Assembly (NCBI GenBank): GCA_963971575.1
Contig: OZ020625.1
Span: forward strand, 19,498,829-19,562,828
Source of the DNA: Liopterus haemorrhoidalis
Lineage: Eukaryota; Arthropoda; Insecta; Coleoptera; Dytiscidae
DNA: 64,000 nt
Direction of reading: 5' to 3'
In this document: positions 10,837 to 25,800 of the stretch, piece after piece
How positions within the stretch are numbered: position 1 is the first letter of the stretch
Layout: each line of letters starts with the position of its first letter
Notes under the pieces: model-generated
The model's input: only the letters and a program-made list of their open reading frames with translations
Databases searched by the model: none
What the model was told of the DNA's origin: nothing
Translations under genes and position numbers: made by a program

Positions 10837-13800
10837 CTACAAATATTATATTATTAGAAAACTATCTGCTAGATGTGAGAAAGACCAGTGTTTATCAATG
10901 AGAGGATAAATGTGACGCTCGATTCACACGTACCATATACGCATGCGTCCCAGTCTACCGGGAAACGAGCATTTTAAAATAAGGTTATGTGTTTACCACT
11001 GGGTAACTAGACAATTCGGGCCGTTCACAATTGGGGCCTTTCACAACTGGCGCCATTAACAACTGCATTAGAGATGGGAATTTCGGCTCAAACTTTCGGA
11101 ACCGGATCAGTGGAGGTCGTTCAGTTTGTTGAGCCGGTTCATTGATCCGGCTCAGTGATCCGGTTAAGTAAACATGTTTCCGAGAAACAGGTCAGTCATT
11201 ATTTCGTAGGTAGAACGTCGCTTAGAGCCGGTTCTTGCAATATATGAACTGTAAACATGATCCCGAGACACAGGTCGGTCGGTCGTTCGGTCGTAGGTAG
11301 AACGTCGCTTAGAGCCGGTTCTTGCAATATATGAACTGTAAACATGATCCCGAGACACAGGTCAGTCAGTTGTCGGTCGTTCGCTCGTAGGTAGAATGTC
11401 GCTTAGCCCCGGCTCTTATCTAACATTTTTGAAATAAAATATTCACTTTATTTAGCTACTGTATTTTAAACCAAATGTGTTAAGTTTATGGCGATGTTTA
11501 TTGCCCTTATAAATCGGACATCTGGGATTTGGGCAATATTTTTAATATTTTTATATAGTATGGTTGTAAGAAAATACAGACTAAGCCTATTAGTTTCAAA
11601 TAAACTGCCCTACAAATTGATGACAAAATACACTTTATGATAATACATTACAAGCCGAGTTCTCGCGACGTTCAACATGACATCGATCCAGGATCCGGAG
11701 GATCACTCCGGTCACAGCTCACAATCGCCCGACTAATCGTATCCTTGAAACTTGAAACTATACAGTGAGCCGTAAGCCGGCTCATTTCAATTTGGTGAAC
11801 CGTGTCACTTCGGTTTTTAGGATTTCCTAGGTATAATCAAGAAACGTTTTTGTTTTGTTAATATCATGCAAATTTTAATAATTAATTCCTGCTTATATTG
11901 ATTTTTATTCGATATCAGTTTGCCAACGTTGTTGGCAACGGGGTCTGCTAGTTCTGTAATAATATTCATCCTGTTTTAAAATGTTTTGTTTTTCATTTAT
12001 TTCATATTTTTTTGTAACTTTAAATTTTGTTTTTCATTTATTGATTTTTTCTCTTTACATAATAAATTTACTATTATAAATTTTCTCACTTGTTTGACTT
12101 TAAAACTTCCATCAACAGAGACGCAGGTAAATTCAGACAAATTTATTTTCCTAGTTTTATCTAAACTAGTGGTGGCAACCTTCCCCCTTGTTTTTACAGT
12201 TTATTAAATTCATCCCCCCCCCCCCCTGTTTTTACATCTTGGTAAATTTATCTTCATCTGGTAGCAGCGGTGGGATTTTTTAATTAAGACATTCTTTAGT
12301 AACTTTTGATTGTTACATCCTGTTTATAATACGACTGCAGAACAAAGACACACAACTTCATAACATAAAACTTCACCAAGTTGAACATTCATGTTTGTAG
12401 AGGCTATGCGTAGCCAATCACAAATGGGATTTTCAGTTCTTATGTGTTATAATAGCTACATAACATAACGCATGGCATATGACATAGCATGTCTCCACAC
12501 CACAACGCACAAGCCATAACTATGGTGTTTATAACAGAACCAGTGTACCTCATTGGTACATTAATCGGTACGCGGAACTCTTCTTGATTTGTCATACAAT
12601 ATTGGATTATTTTCCATTAGTTCAACCAACCTCACTTCTTTTTCCATTTTTAATAAGTTGTAAACACAATAATAACCAGAAAATATACAAAAACTGATGA
12701 CAATTGTGAAGCACAGCGCATGCTCGCCACTCTCTTCTCTGATTGGCTACGCATAGCCTCCACAAACATGAATGTGCAACTTGGTGAATTTTTATGTTAT
12801 GGAGTTGTGTGTCTGTGTTGTGCCGTCGTATTATAAACAGGACAACGATAGTACTATGTTCCAACTTCATTAAGTTATGGAACCATACTATGCATATGCT
12901 TTGCGTTATGTTATGAGTCTATTATAAACCAGGCTTTACGGTCGACGTCTTGGCCATCCCTGCTGTAATACATCGCGTAAAACCCCGTATGCACTAGGGC
13001 AGTGTTTCTTATTCTTTACTGGCTTGGGACCCCCCCAAATTACGTATATATTATATGTGGCTCCTTATATATTTTTAAACACGCATGCCCGCGCTCTCTC
13101 ACACATACAAAAATATATATATTTTTTCCTATATCAAAATACATATGTACAAAACTGAAATTGTTCTTGAATAAAAGAGCGCATTTTGACTGACTTAGCC
13201 CCGGGCGACAATAGAGCTAGCGCCTGCTCTGTAAACGCTATTTGCATTACCCTTATGTACAAAATTTCACTAAAACCATCATTTTCATTTTCCAAGATTT
13301 TTCATGGATTCATACTTTATCCCAACACTTTTTTTATGGAACCTATGGCGTTTTATTATTGAAATGAAAAAAGGTTTTATTCTGATTTCAATGATATAAA
13401 CAGTATTTATCACTATAAATAAAATAAAATTCTGTATTATACATACCTGGATCATTTACTGGATACAGACACCTCTTCTTGCAGAATTTTTTGTGCTTTT
13501 CAAGATATTTATCAGAACTAAAGCCAAATTTGCAGTATTCACAAATGTAACAGGAACCTGTAATAGAAATAAATATATAAGTAAGCATAAGAACTAGTGA
13601 CATAGCTAAAAAAATCAGGAGCCCCGGCTCATTTTTCTATTTTAATAATAATAATAATGTTTATTGGAATTTAGCATTAGCCTTACATTCATGTCATACA
13701 AGAAAAAAATATATATCTATATATATATATATACATACATATGTATGTATATACTAAATACAGGGAATAACTGTTAAATTACAATTAGTAAATTCTTCAA

Positions 13801-16800
13801 TGGTGTATAGTGCCTTTTCTACTAAGAATGATTTCAATCTGGTTCTTAATTGATTTCTTGATAATTTTCTTAGTTGTACTGGAATTTTATTATACAGTCT
13901 ATACCCTGTATGTAGTGTAGCTGTTGTTTTCAGTCTTGTAAATGGTATCCGTATTTGCTCTCTGGTCCTGGTTCCATAGTTGTGCACCTGCGATACATTA
14001 CGAGTATCACCAAAATGTTCATGAACTTGCAGCACATGTTGTAGAATGTAGATACTGGGTAGGGTAAGAATTCTGTTTTTTATGAATAGAGGCTTGCAGT
14101 GTGTATGACTGTTAACTCCTTCTATCGCTCGTATGGCTTTTTTTTGCAATATAAATATCTTGGGTGTGTGAGCCGAATTTCCCCACGCAATCAGTGCATA
14201 TGAGATGAGTGAATGACACAGAGCAAAATAAGCTACTCTCCCAGCTTCTGCACTTACGCATTTTGATATGCGCCTAATGGCAAAGATTGCTGTTGATAGT
14301 CGCTGAGATAGCTGTTCTATATGTGGTAGCCAAGTAAGGCGCGAGTCAAGTGTAACTCCTAGGAACCGTGCTCTTTCAGATTCGGCTTCTATCCTTCTAG
14401 AAGTGAAGAAACGCAGTAGCATTGTTTTATCTTCATTTAAACATAATTCATTTGCATTGAACCACTCTTTGGATGTTGTCATAAGATCTTCGGTATCGTC
14501 TCTTGTTGCTATTGAAGTATCATCTGCGTATTGTATCACATGGCAGTTATGCAAGTTATTAGAAAAGTCATTCATGTACAATATAAAGAATAATGGTCCC
14601 AATATTGAGCCTTGTGGAATACCTCTATTTGATATCTTTATTGCACTACATTGTCCACCACATTCCACAGTTTGTTGCCTGTTCTGTAGATATGAAGTGA
14701 TCAATTGACTTGGTTGTCCTCGAAGACCATAGTGATTTAACTTCTCTAAAAGTAAGGCGTGTGACATACAGTCGAATGCTTTACTCAAATCGCATAATAA
14801 TAAACTACAGTCTCCATGATTTTCAAATGCGCTTGATATATATTGTACTAAGTTGAATATTGCATCCTTCGTACCTTTGTTTTTACGGAATCCATATTGA
14901 TGTTCGTAGAAAATGTCTTTTTTCTCAATATAGAATATGTAACTGTCTGCAATTATAGATTCAATAACCTTTGAAAAGACAGGAAGTAGCGTTATTGGCC
15001 TGTAATTCGTTGGATTTTTAGAGTCTCCTTTTTTATTTATTGGAACTATTTTTCCTGCTTTCAATTTTTCTGGAAAGACTCCCATCTCAATACATGAGTT
15101 TATTATATCTGTAAGGGGCAAAGCTATAATATCTGCTACCAATTTAATTGTGATGGTACTGAGACCGTAGATGTATGTTGTTTTTTTGCTTTTTAATCGA
15201 TTGATGTGCAGAATTAAAACATGGATGTAAACTCAGTATTGATCTCCATATTTTCCATAGGCTCAGTATTAGTAGCAGGTATATTTGCCAGTAGCTGTTC
15301 AATTATTCAATTATGTTTTGAGTGAGAATTGTTCAATTATGTTTTGAGTCACCTAAATTATTATTTAATTTTTTTTAATTTGCCAAATATTCAGGAAAAA
15401 TAAAGTTCTTAAGGAATTTATTAATATGTTATCAACATGTAAACAGTTGAAGTGATTTTGTTATTAATAATGTTATTGGCAGCTTCTCCAGTCCGAAATC
15501 AATATGTCTTCACAGGAAAAGGTAGCTATTTCTGCAACTTATGTAGTGATTGTTTAGCGCAGGGGTCGGCAACACGGCGCCCTCTGTGTGATTTTTAGGC
15601 GCCCTCGAGGACCTTTTTTGTTTTGCTCGTCACGTTTTATGCGCCCTCAATAATATTTGAATTTATATTGCGCCCTTATTGACAAAAAGGTTGCCGACCC
15701 CTGGTTTAAGAATATTTTTTCTATAACATCAATATCAACAGTTTTTTGATAATCGTTTTGGTTAGGCATATGTTCTGTATGTTTACACATGTATAGTTGC
15801 ATAATAAATATTATTTCTCAAAGGACTCCACACCTAAGTACAAGATCCACCGCACATCATTGCTCATGAAAAAGGAAGTTAAAAAAACTACACAAACTTG
15901 CACGTTACAATACATTACCTGAAGCTGGCTTTTTGGATTTGTGTTTTAAGACAAGTTCTTTTCTTTCCTTCATAATGCAGTTAACAATATGCTGGTCAAG
16001 GTAGATTGGACTAGCGAAGTTATTATGGCAATCTGGACATTGAAATACGTTCTCTGTAAAACAAATATAACAGTGTTAAATTTCTGCAATCCTATTATTC
16101 GCAAACTTATACACATTACGGTAGGCATATGCAATTACGTCTTCACAGGTAAACCTGACGGTCATATTGTCACAAAGACCTAGGATTAGCCTAGGTCAGG
16201 ATTGCGACATCTAGACATTGTGACGTTCAGCTGTCTGATTGAAAAACTATTTGTCAGCGTCTGACGTATGTTGCCTGATTACGAAATGCATATGCCGCAT
16301 TTTCGTAATGAGGAAATATTTGTCATGACGAATGAATATTGGAACTGGGTCAACCATCAGTACAAATACTTGGACGTCGTACAGTAGCGAGGCAGAGGAA
16401 CCTAGCCAAGTCCTCTACAGATACTAGTCCACACGGTGACGACCAAGACATCGACGCCAGATATTCGTACCGCCGGTGAGCCAAGCAAGCAGTCACCATG
16501 TGAGTGGGAGAAGACTTCTCCAGGCTCCTCGACTACCTGATGGGCAGTCCCCGCCTCGGAGATAGGTCCAAGCCGATCCTGGCCAACACGGGGAGAACCG
16601 AACACTTCCCCAACTCCATGGGCAAATTCATACCATTACATTGTAAATTGGATATATAATTTATAAATTTATATTGTTAAAACCAGGAATTGTCTTTCAA
16701 TCAAACCACCCACGTGACAATATAAGCTCCGTACAACTCTATTAAACTGGAAAATCACCGTTTATTATCACTTGATAAAATGGAAAAAAAACGTAGTGTT

Positions 16801-19800
16801 TAAACAGGCCATTACACATCAATATGAATGAGACTCAGTAAATGCTCATGCATGTTACATCTGCGGATAAAATAACGTATAGAAATGTCTAGGGTTTCGT
16901 AGGCATAAACAAGAATTTCTAGACACTCCTATATCCTATGATCGATATGAAAAATATTTTGCAGATTTCTTTCCTAAGAATCTGCGGGAAAAAAGACGTA
17001 CAGAAATGTCTAGAATTTCGTAGGCATAAACAAGAAACTCGATACACTCCTATATCCTATGATCGATATGAAAAATATTTTGCAGATTTATTCTCTAAGA
17101 AACTGCGGATAAAACTGCATATATAAATGTTTAGGATTTCGTAGGCATAAAATAGAAACTTTAGACACTCTTGTATCCTTTGACCGATATGAACAATATT
17201 TTGCAGATTTATTCTCTAAGAATCTGCGAATATAATTATATATAGAAATATCTAGGATTTCGTAGGCATAAAAAAGAAACTTTAGACACTCTTATATCCT
17301 TTGACCGATATGAACAATATTTTGCAGATTTATTCTCTAAGAAACTGCGGATAAAATTGCATATAGAAATGTTTAGGGCTTCGTAGGCATAAAAGAGACA
17401 CTCTAGACACGCCTATATCCTTTGACCGATATGAAAAATATTTTGCAGATTTATTCTCTAAGAATCTACGAGTATAATTATATATAGAAATATCTAGGAT
17501 TTCGTAGGCATAAAAAATAAACTTTAGACATTCTTATATCCTTTGACCGATATGAACAATATTTTGGAGATTTATTCTCGAAGAATCTGCGAATATAATT
17601 ACATACATAAATGTCTAGGGTTTCGTAAGCATAAATTAACGTCTCAAATTAATTTTAGTTTTAACAATATAAATGTAATGTACTGAGTAAAAATGAATCG
17701 TTTTCCCATCTTGAATAAATAATCTAACTATATAATTAACAAGTGTATGTATGTAGTGTCGGTAACATTAATGACATGACGCCGATTTTTCTTAAGGTTC
17801 TCATGATTGGCTAACTGGGGACACCCTGTTTTTTGATTGGCTGACAGGTGACACCCTCTATCATGATTGGCTAACGGGTGATATCCTATCCCGTGATCCG
17901 CTGACCGGCAATGAAATTAAGATACGTTAAAAAATAAAACCAAATACAAATACAAACAATTGAAATTTTTATGTTATAAATTCGTCATTGTTGACGGGTA
18001 GTAACCTAGAATTATTAATATTATTAATCCCAATGTTCATAGACAGAAAAATTACGCAGTTATGGAATCTACATATTCCATTTTACCTGCGACGTTATCC
18101 GTAAGCATACCGTAATATGTGTAGCAGGAATAACTCGGATACTAGAGACTGTTACTAAAACTTACCTGGGAACGGTTTCTCCAAAGGAGCATTATACATC
18201 TTGCAGTCAATGCCTAACTGTTTGGCAAACTTAGTCCCATACCACACTAATAGCTCGGTGTGAGGCTTGATCTCATACAATGTCCGGTAATATATTACGC
18301 CACAATACTGATAGGCCATCAAGTTCTGTTCAGCCTTATTTCTGGCGCAGTTCACGTACCTCATCCAGTTAGACAGTCCGGGATTGTAAGCATCGATACA
18401 TTTCTTCACTTTACCACGCAACTGAATGCAAAAGAAATACGAATTTATTATAAAATGGTTTACTTTTTCTTGTCCGAAAATATGATATACATTTGCAATT
18501 TTAATTAATTAGAATGATTTTATTTATGAAATAGTTACAAATATCTAGAAAAACAAAGAATAATACAAAAAGTTTAAATTTAACAAGGACGTGTCTGTCT
18601 CCACAGCTTGTATGCAACATGATAACGTTGTTTGTAATCGTCCCTTACGATGAAGTTTTGCCTTATTAATGAGCGGAATCTTATAGGAAATCCCCCCTTT
18701 TGCTAACATGGTTGCTTCTAGACAAGTTTGCAATGTTAGAAAAACATTATCATTGGTTTTTATGTTTATTGCATTAAATGCGTTTTGAACGTATTTAATC
18801 AATTCGGCGATTCTATTCGGTGAAGCTGTATGTTGTAAGGATTGTATAGAAGTGAAGAAGCCAAGATCCAATACATTAAAATCTGGACCGGCCGGCGTGA
18901 ACTTGACCAAACGACATAACAAATATAACATTGATAAGTCCAAAAATTAAAAAAGTTATAGTTATTTAAATAGGGATCTCAGTACCTATGTCCTAGTATC
19001 AAAAAAATAAAACAATTATAAAATATTAACGTTCCCAAAGATATGATAATTTGAAACTGGTCAAGTTCACCCTGTTTTACAGTACTTTTAAAATTAAAGT
19101 AATTGTATTTGTACTTAATTACATTTTTTAGAAAAGTAAAATACTTATACTTAAGTACACTTTTTTGTACTTGTGTGCAGTTCTGTGTAGAAAGAATCTA
19201 TCTGTAATAATATTATTAAGTAATGTTATCAAGTTCCTTACCTCCCAGCAATATCCCTCGTCATTGCCCTCAGTTTGAATCTCACCCTCATAAGGCCCAA
19301 AACGGATTCCTTCAGGAATGTATTCCAGAGACCAGACTCCTTCTCCATTGATGCGGCTCTGTTTCACTGTCATCCAACCTTTGGGGATGGTCTTCTTGGC
19401 CCTCTCGGGGTCATCAGGGTCTTTGGGGACTGGGAAATCCCTTATTATGATGAGGTCACCGTGGACCTTACAGTAATCCTCCCATTCGAACATACAGTCG
19501 TCACAATCTGCACAACATAATAATATTAAGCAACTAAATAAGACGAAGGAATTTTCCTGGGTCCCCAAATAAGGATATAAAAGACTAGAATTAACAAGAG
19601 AAGATCTGGAAAGAGCCAAATTGTCTCATTTTCTAGAAATACAAATAAGTTTATATTTGATTATAAATTAAATGGCAATTTATTAAATAGGATGGAAATT
19701 GTGAAGGATCTTGGGGTGTATATTGACACAAAATTATCATCTGAAGCTCATATATCAATATAGTTTCTAAAGCCTGGAGAATGCTGGGTTTTATTATTCG

Positions 19801-22800
19801 TAGCACAAAAAAATTGAAATCGTTCATTCCTATTAAAAATCTTTATTTTGCCTATGTTTATAGTCTACTAAATTTTGCATCCGTTATTTGGAACCCCCAG
19901 TATGATAAGTACCGTATTTCTCGGACCACAATGCGCACCAGACAATAAGACGAACCCCAAATTTATGAGACAATTTTTAGAAAAGTATTATTACGATAAC
20001 TTGCAACATTCTGTTCTTCACTTTCTATACTATATCTCGTATCGTTAATGTCACTGTTCGTATTATTTTTGTCTGAACTATTGTTGTCAATCTCTTCAAA
20101 AACCAAGTCATCTTCCATCTTCGATACTATCAAATGCGTTGCTTATACCGCATTGCTTTAAAAACTTTATAATCGTCTTTTCTTTTACAGCTAACTATGA
20201 ATTTTTTACCCAGGTACATACTTCTGAAATTATCGGGCATTTCATATGTCCTGTTGCTGTATCATCGTGATTTGGCTTTATCATTCATTTGTTCCACTCT
20301 TCCCGCATAAAATTATTAAAAGATTTATTAATCGACACATACAAGGGTTGTCGTTGACTTTTAAGACCTCCAGAAATGACAGATAATTCTGTATTCATTT
20401 CTATAATATTTTCTTGGTTGATTCTGTTTAATGCGCTCTGAATTGATTCCACACTAACATCGCACACTTTTTAAACAACGCACCTATAGCGTCGGACCAT
20501 AAGACGCACGCCAATTTAAACCGATTTTTCTGCGTAAAAAGTGCGTCTTATGGTCCGAAAAATACGGTATGTAAATAAAATTGAAAGAACTCAGATTAAA
20601 GCTTTAAAATACCTTTGCTATAAAACAGACACCCTTTATGAAAATTATGAATCTGCCAGTGCTACTTTTAATATTAAAAAATCGTCGTGTGCTAGCGGAC
20701 ATGCTCTTTCTTTATAAGATTGTTAATAGCATCACTGAAAGCAGTGACCTGCTACAACTTTTTGATCTTCATGTTCCCTCATATCAGACCCGCAACCAAA
20801 CGTTATTTCACTTAACAAATTTTAATACTAATTCCTTCTGTAGTTCACCCCCATCAGATTGGTATCTACTTATAATATGAACTTTGGGACCATTGATATT
20901 TTCAATTCTGCCAAACTTCTGTTCCGCCGAATGTGCATTGAAATTCTAAGATAAACCTTACGTCGTGCAATAAATTGCATATTTCATTACTTTTATCTAT
21001 AACATTCTGTATTTGTTTACTCTCTGATTATGTACTTTAATTACTAATGGTTTAAACATATACCGTGTATTTAACAGAGAACACTTTACTGGGCTTGTCC
21101 TGTGTGTGTTCCAGTCCAATAAATAAAAAATAATAAAAAAAAGAGAAGCTTGCATAGGGTAATATGTTATCAACAAGTTTTTATCATATTGCAAATATCC
21201 ACATTATCGTTAAACCCCCTTACACTATGAGGCATGCATCGATTCCGAGTCATCATGAAACAGGCATCACTGGCCGTTGGACACACACTACTGACGCATG
21301 CCTCGATGCAAAACATTGAGTCGACGGTTGTACACAGATTTTTTTAGTATACAACTCGACGTTTATTTCATTGTCACCAGTTTTGAATAAAATATAGAAA
21401 AAAATAGTGATTTACCATTCGCGCATAGCATTCGCTGCAGTCGTTTTTCCGACTAATGCCTTTTCTGATCATTTATCAACGTTGTCAGTCAGTCTGAAGT
21501 TTGCAACTTCAGTTTTAGCTTTAGTTTAATTCACTGTATTGATATCTGACCGAAAACAACTGATGACTGGGTAGATAGAACAACACCACAGTATATTGTA
21601 AGAGAGGAACTGAAAAGGGATAAGATGAAAGTGGATATAGGAAGGCGGTTAAGCACAAGGAGAAAGTTAGAAGAGAAACAGACAAAAGAATAGTGAGGGA
21701 ATGCTGGGAGCAAAGAGCCAGAGAGGAACAGAAAGGAAGACGGTACGCATGGGAAAAGATGAGAAAGGAGTATTACTGGTGATGCGGAGTGGATGCGACA
21801 GAGGTGGAAAGGAGAAGAAATGAAGGAATAAGAGTGATTGAGGAGGTGTGGAGGAAGGATAAGGAAGTGGGGGAACAAGAAAGGATAGTCAGAGTAGACA
21901 AATCAAGGAGCGCAGGGAGATATAAGGAAGTTAGAACTATAGGGGTACCAAGCTACTTGAAGAGAGAAAGAGGAAGGCCAGGAGGGAAAGTTAGGAGGAT
22001 TGCGAGGCTAAGGTGCGGGAACGAAGAGAGAGGAAATAGATTATTAGAGGAAATCAGCATTACAACATGCTAGAAATGTAATGCGTTCTTTGCTTATTTT
22101 TCGACTTGGTGCGGTCTTTTCCTGAGAACGAACCAGCGTTTATTCAGGCATAATTTTCCAATATAGGGTAGATTCATCTGCATTGTATATATAATTATGA
22201 CGGAATCGACGTCGCTTTGATCGTTGGATAGTTTTTAGCCACACACTTTCAAAGAACGCAGACTATGCATTTTTCTGAAATTACAAATCTAGCCCCTGCT
22301 AGCTTGAAAGTTATCATTTCCATAGATTTTTAGTATAAAACTGTTTTGCTTTGGCAGATAAAATTTCATAGGAAATCAGGACGTGCCTTGATCGTTGTGT
22401 ACTAAACCATGCATACAAACGTGTTTCTATTACTGGATATTTGTCCTTTCTCAACGTTTTTCTGGAGCCGGGACCGGACATCTGATCCGATCGAATTTCG
22501 TATATTAGGAAATTAGGGGAACCCTACACAGTCGATTTCAGTTTCCTTCATTCATTTGTACGAAGTAGACGTCTGGAATTACCAGGTCTACAAGTATGAA
22601 ATGCGGATTTTTTTAAAAAAATTAAACACATTAAACTCAAAAGAACAGTAAAAGTTTATTTATTCAAAGTATTCTCCATTAGAAGTTATACATTTTTCCC
22701 ATCTTTCAGGCAATTTGTGAATACCTCGCCAGTAGAACTCTTCCCCTTGCCCCGCAAACCATTCATCTAGCCATTCTTTCACATTTTCATAAGAACAAAA

Positions 22801-25800
22801 GTGCTGCTCGGCAAGTGCGTGACCCATCGATGCGAACAAGTGGTAATCTGAAGGGGCCAAGTCTAGTGAGTAAGCGGCATGGGGTAGCACTTCCCACTTG
22901 AGTGCCTCCAATGTGTTGCAAACTGCTTTTGCCTTATGTGAAAGAGCATTATTGTGAAGAAAGATTACCTTGTAGTGTCTTCTTTCGTATTCTGGTCGTT
23001 TTATGAGCAGCGAATGGTTCAATTCGATCAGTTGTTGTTGGTAGCGTTGGGTATTAACTGTTTCACCAGGTTTTAACAATTCATAATAGACCACACCCTT
23101 TTGGTCCATCCAAGTACAGAGCATTGTCTTTTTGCCAAAGCGATGCGGTCTTGCAGTTGATGTGGATGGTGAGCCTGGGTTCACCCATGATTTTTTGCGT
23201 TTGGGATTTTCAAAATAAATCCATATTTCATCGCCAGTAATGATACGATGCAAAAAAGACTTTCTTTTGTATCGTGCATTTCACAAGTGTTTTTGCGTTT
23301 TTCCATCTGCCTCTTATTCAATGCATGTAGAACCCATCTGCCGACTTTCTGGAGCTTACCCATCTCTCGTATGCGATTGGAAACAGCTTGTTGACTAACG
23401 CCTAACTGCTCTGCTAGTTGTTTTTGTGATTGACTATCGTCTTTCTGTAGCAATGTTTCCAATTTTGTATCTTCATATTTTTTAGGAAGTTTTCCATGTT
23501 CTTTGTCTGTAAGATCAAAGTCACCACTTTTGAAACGCCGAAACCATCGTTCACACGTATCTTGCGATGGAGCATATTCACCATAAGCTTTTCGAAGCAG
23601 TCGGTAGGATTCAGCAGCAGTTTTTTTCTAATGAAAACAAAACAGTAGTACTGTCCGCGAATGCTCTTTATTTGGCACAAAATTTGACATTTTTAACACA
23701 GTAAAACAAAACTATATGATCACTTTTCAAATTATAACCTATACGCATTTGACACTTAATGATAACTTAACAAAACGCCACATGTGTTGAAACTTTGAAC
23801 TATATACTCTGTTTGCGCGGCAAGCTTGAAAAAAATCCGCATTTCATACTTGTAGACCTGGTAAAAACGCAGGTCCGGATTAACGATTACTATCAAATCC
23901 AGATTATAAACTATACAATGCAATTGAAATGCTTGGCCGGATTACCGAAAAATCCGATCTTCTGAGGCTCCGGATTATTGAGGTTGCACTGTAACAATGT
24001 TTATAAGTCGGGGCCCTACTCTTGATTTAACTACACACTTTGTTTATGTATTTAACTGTCATCAGATATCAGTATTTTGGGCCCCTTTGTGGCGTTTTGA
24101 TCGGTAGCTTGCTCATGGACAATAGGCACGTCACGTTAACATATTTCATATATTATATTTCAGAAAAAAAAAAGAAAAGTTTATATCAACGTGAAATGTT
24201 TATCTGTTATCCTTTCATTAACGTCTCCCGAGGGTACGGGTTCGCTTTCAGCGCCCCTGAGAATATTTATCAACCTGCTCGAAATATTTTGAACACACCA
24301 CTGTAATAGAGCTTCAATAGGCTATCTACTCAATTAATGAGTAAGAACAAAATATACTTACATATGTAACGATCGTCCGGTAGTATTTCTTCTTCGTAGT
24401 AATTTTTCTTTGCTACGTTTCTTTTAGGGTAGCGTCTGACACAGGCTTAAAAAAAATTAAAAAATCAGTTTATCCTATAAATCATTAGATGCGATATGCA
24501 CTTACTTTTTGATGTGCTAGGCGTATCTTTGGTATTCACTCTGTGAATAAATAATACAAAAATATAGCATAAATAATTTAAAAATATAAATTTTCGTTCC
24601 AATAATAAAATCATAAGTTCCAAAAGAAAATTTTAAAATAATACTATTAAATGAAAAATGATTTTTTTTTTACCTCACCACTTGAAAGTAATCAAAAAGT
24701 TGCCTAAAGAAAGTTCAGTTTAAAATATTTTGATTTTTAATAAAAAAGTTATAAGGGAAAATTAAATTTGGCGAATTTTAATATTTTACTTATATATAGC
24801 GTGCATTTTATCTAGAACTGGCAAGTAAAACCAGTTTTTTGGGTACACAGTTCCGGCCAGTGTTGAATCCAAGGGGGTCACCCCCCGGGTGACAAAAATA
24901 CCCCCCCGGAGAAAATTTTCAGTTATAGTTACAGTTCTGTAGTGAAATATTACCTACTACAAAAATATCGAAATCAATAAAATATCGATAAAAAAAATAT
25001 CGAATACTAAAATATTCGTATCAAAAGAAGCTTTAGTAAGCTTTTGATTGCGTATGTCCCACTATATTACTAGAGAAACTTTCGTTGTATGGTTTCACAC
25101 TTGAGAGTTGCTCCCTTTTAAAATCATATCTTTTAAATAGAATTCAATATGTTAAATTTAATAATAAATTATCTGGAATTTAGTCTCTTTTGTATGGAGT
25201 TCCACAGGGATCAATTCTAGGACCTCTCTTGTTTATTATATACATTAATGACCTACCTTCATCAATTTCCACAAATTCCAAATCTATTTTATATGCAGAT
25301 GACTCTAATTTTGTTTTGAGATCATCAGACTATGATCAGCTATGAAATGATACCGATCACTGTTTCAAGGAAGCTAAGCTCTGTTTTATATCTAATAAAC
25401 TCTCTATGAACGATGACAAACATTTATGTAGTACTTTGGGTAAATCAATTTACTTGCTAAGGCAACTGGCTAATTCGGTTTCCAAGCCCATTCTCCTGAT
25501 GGCATATTTTGGGTTGTTTCAGCCACACATGTCTTATGGCATATTAGCCTGGGGACATGCATCATTGTCATATAGTTTTTAGGCTACAGCGCCGGGCTTT
25601 GAGAATAATTGCACGCATTTCCTATAGCGCTGATTGCCGTTTAGTGTCGTAGCTAGCATGGGTGACACCCGGGGCGGATATCGATGGTGTCACCCCTCAA
25701 AAACGGTTAAAATCAACATTATGTAACAGAAAAAAATCAGGTAAGCGTGAAGTATAATTTTAACAATTTAAATACACATTTAAAAAATTATAAGTCATTG

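Larger units (their letters stand above)
22046..23991 (-). mobile_element. Tigger-type element split by a mariner
   Basis: The minus strand left of the mariner encodes [23 protein letters not shown] and [16 protein letters not shown] (with stops), the DDE_1 domain with its first catalytic Asp. The right end at 23991 carries CAGTGCAACCTCAATAATCC followed by TA. The N-terminal DNA-binding region and the left end are missing. Confidence 0.75.

Noticed and set aside
16850..17640. Regular direct repeats as a CRISPR-like array
   Set aside because: Units are contiguous 121-bp satellite monomers without unique spacers, in a eukaryotic intron.
24040..24306. 88-codon plus-strand ORF in intron 4
   Set aside because: No domain, no transposon match, and antisense to the PRDM9-like transcript; likely chance.
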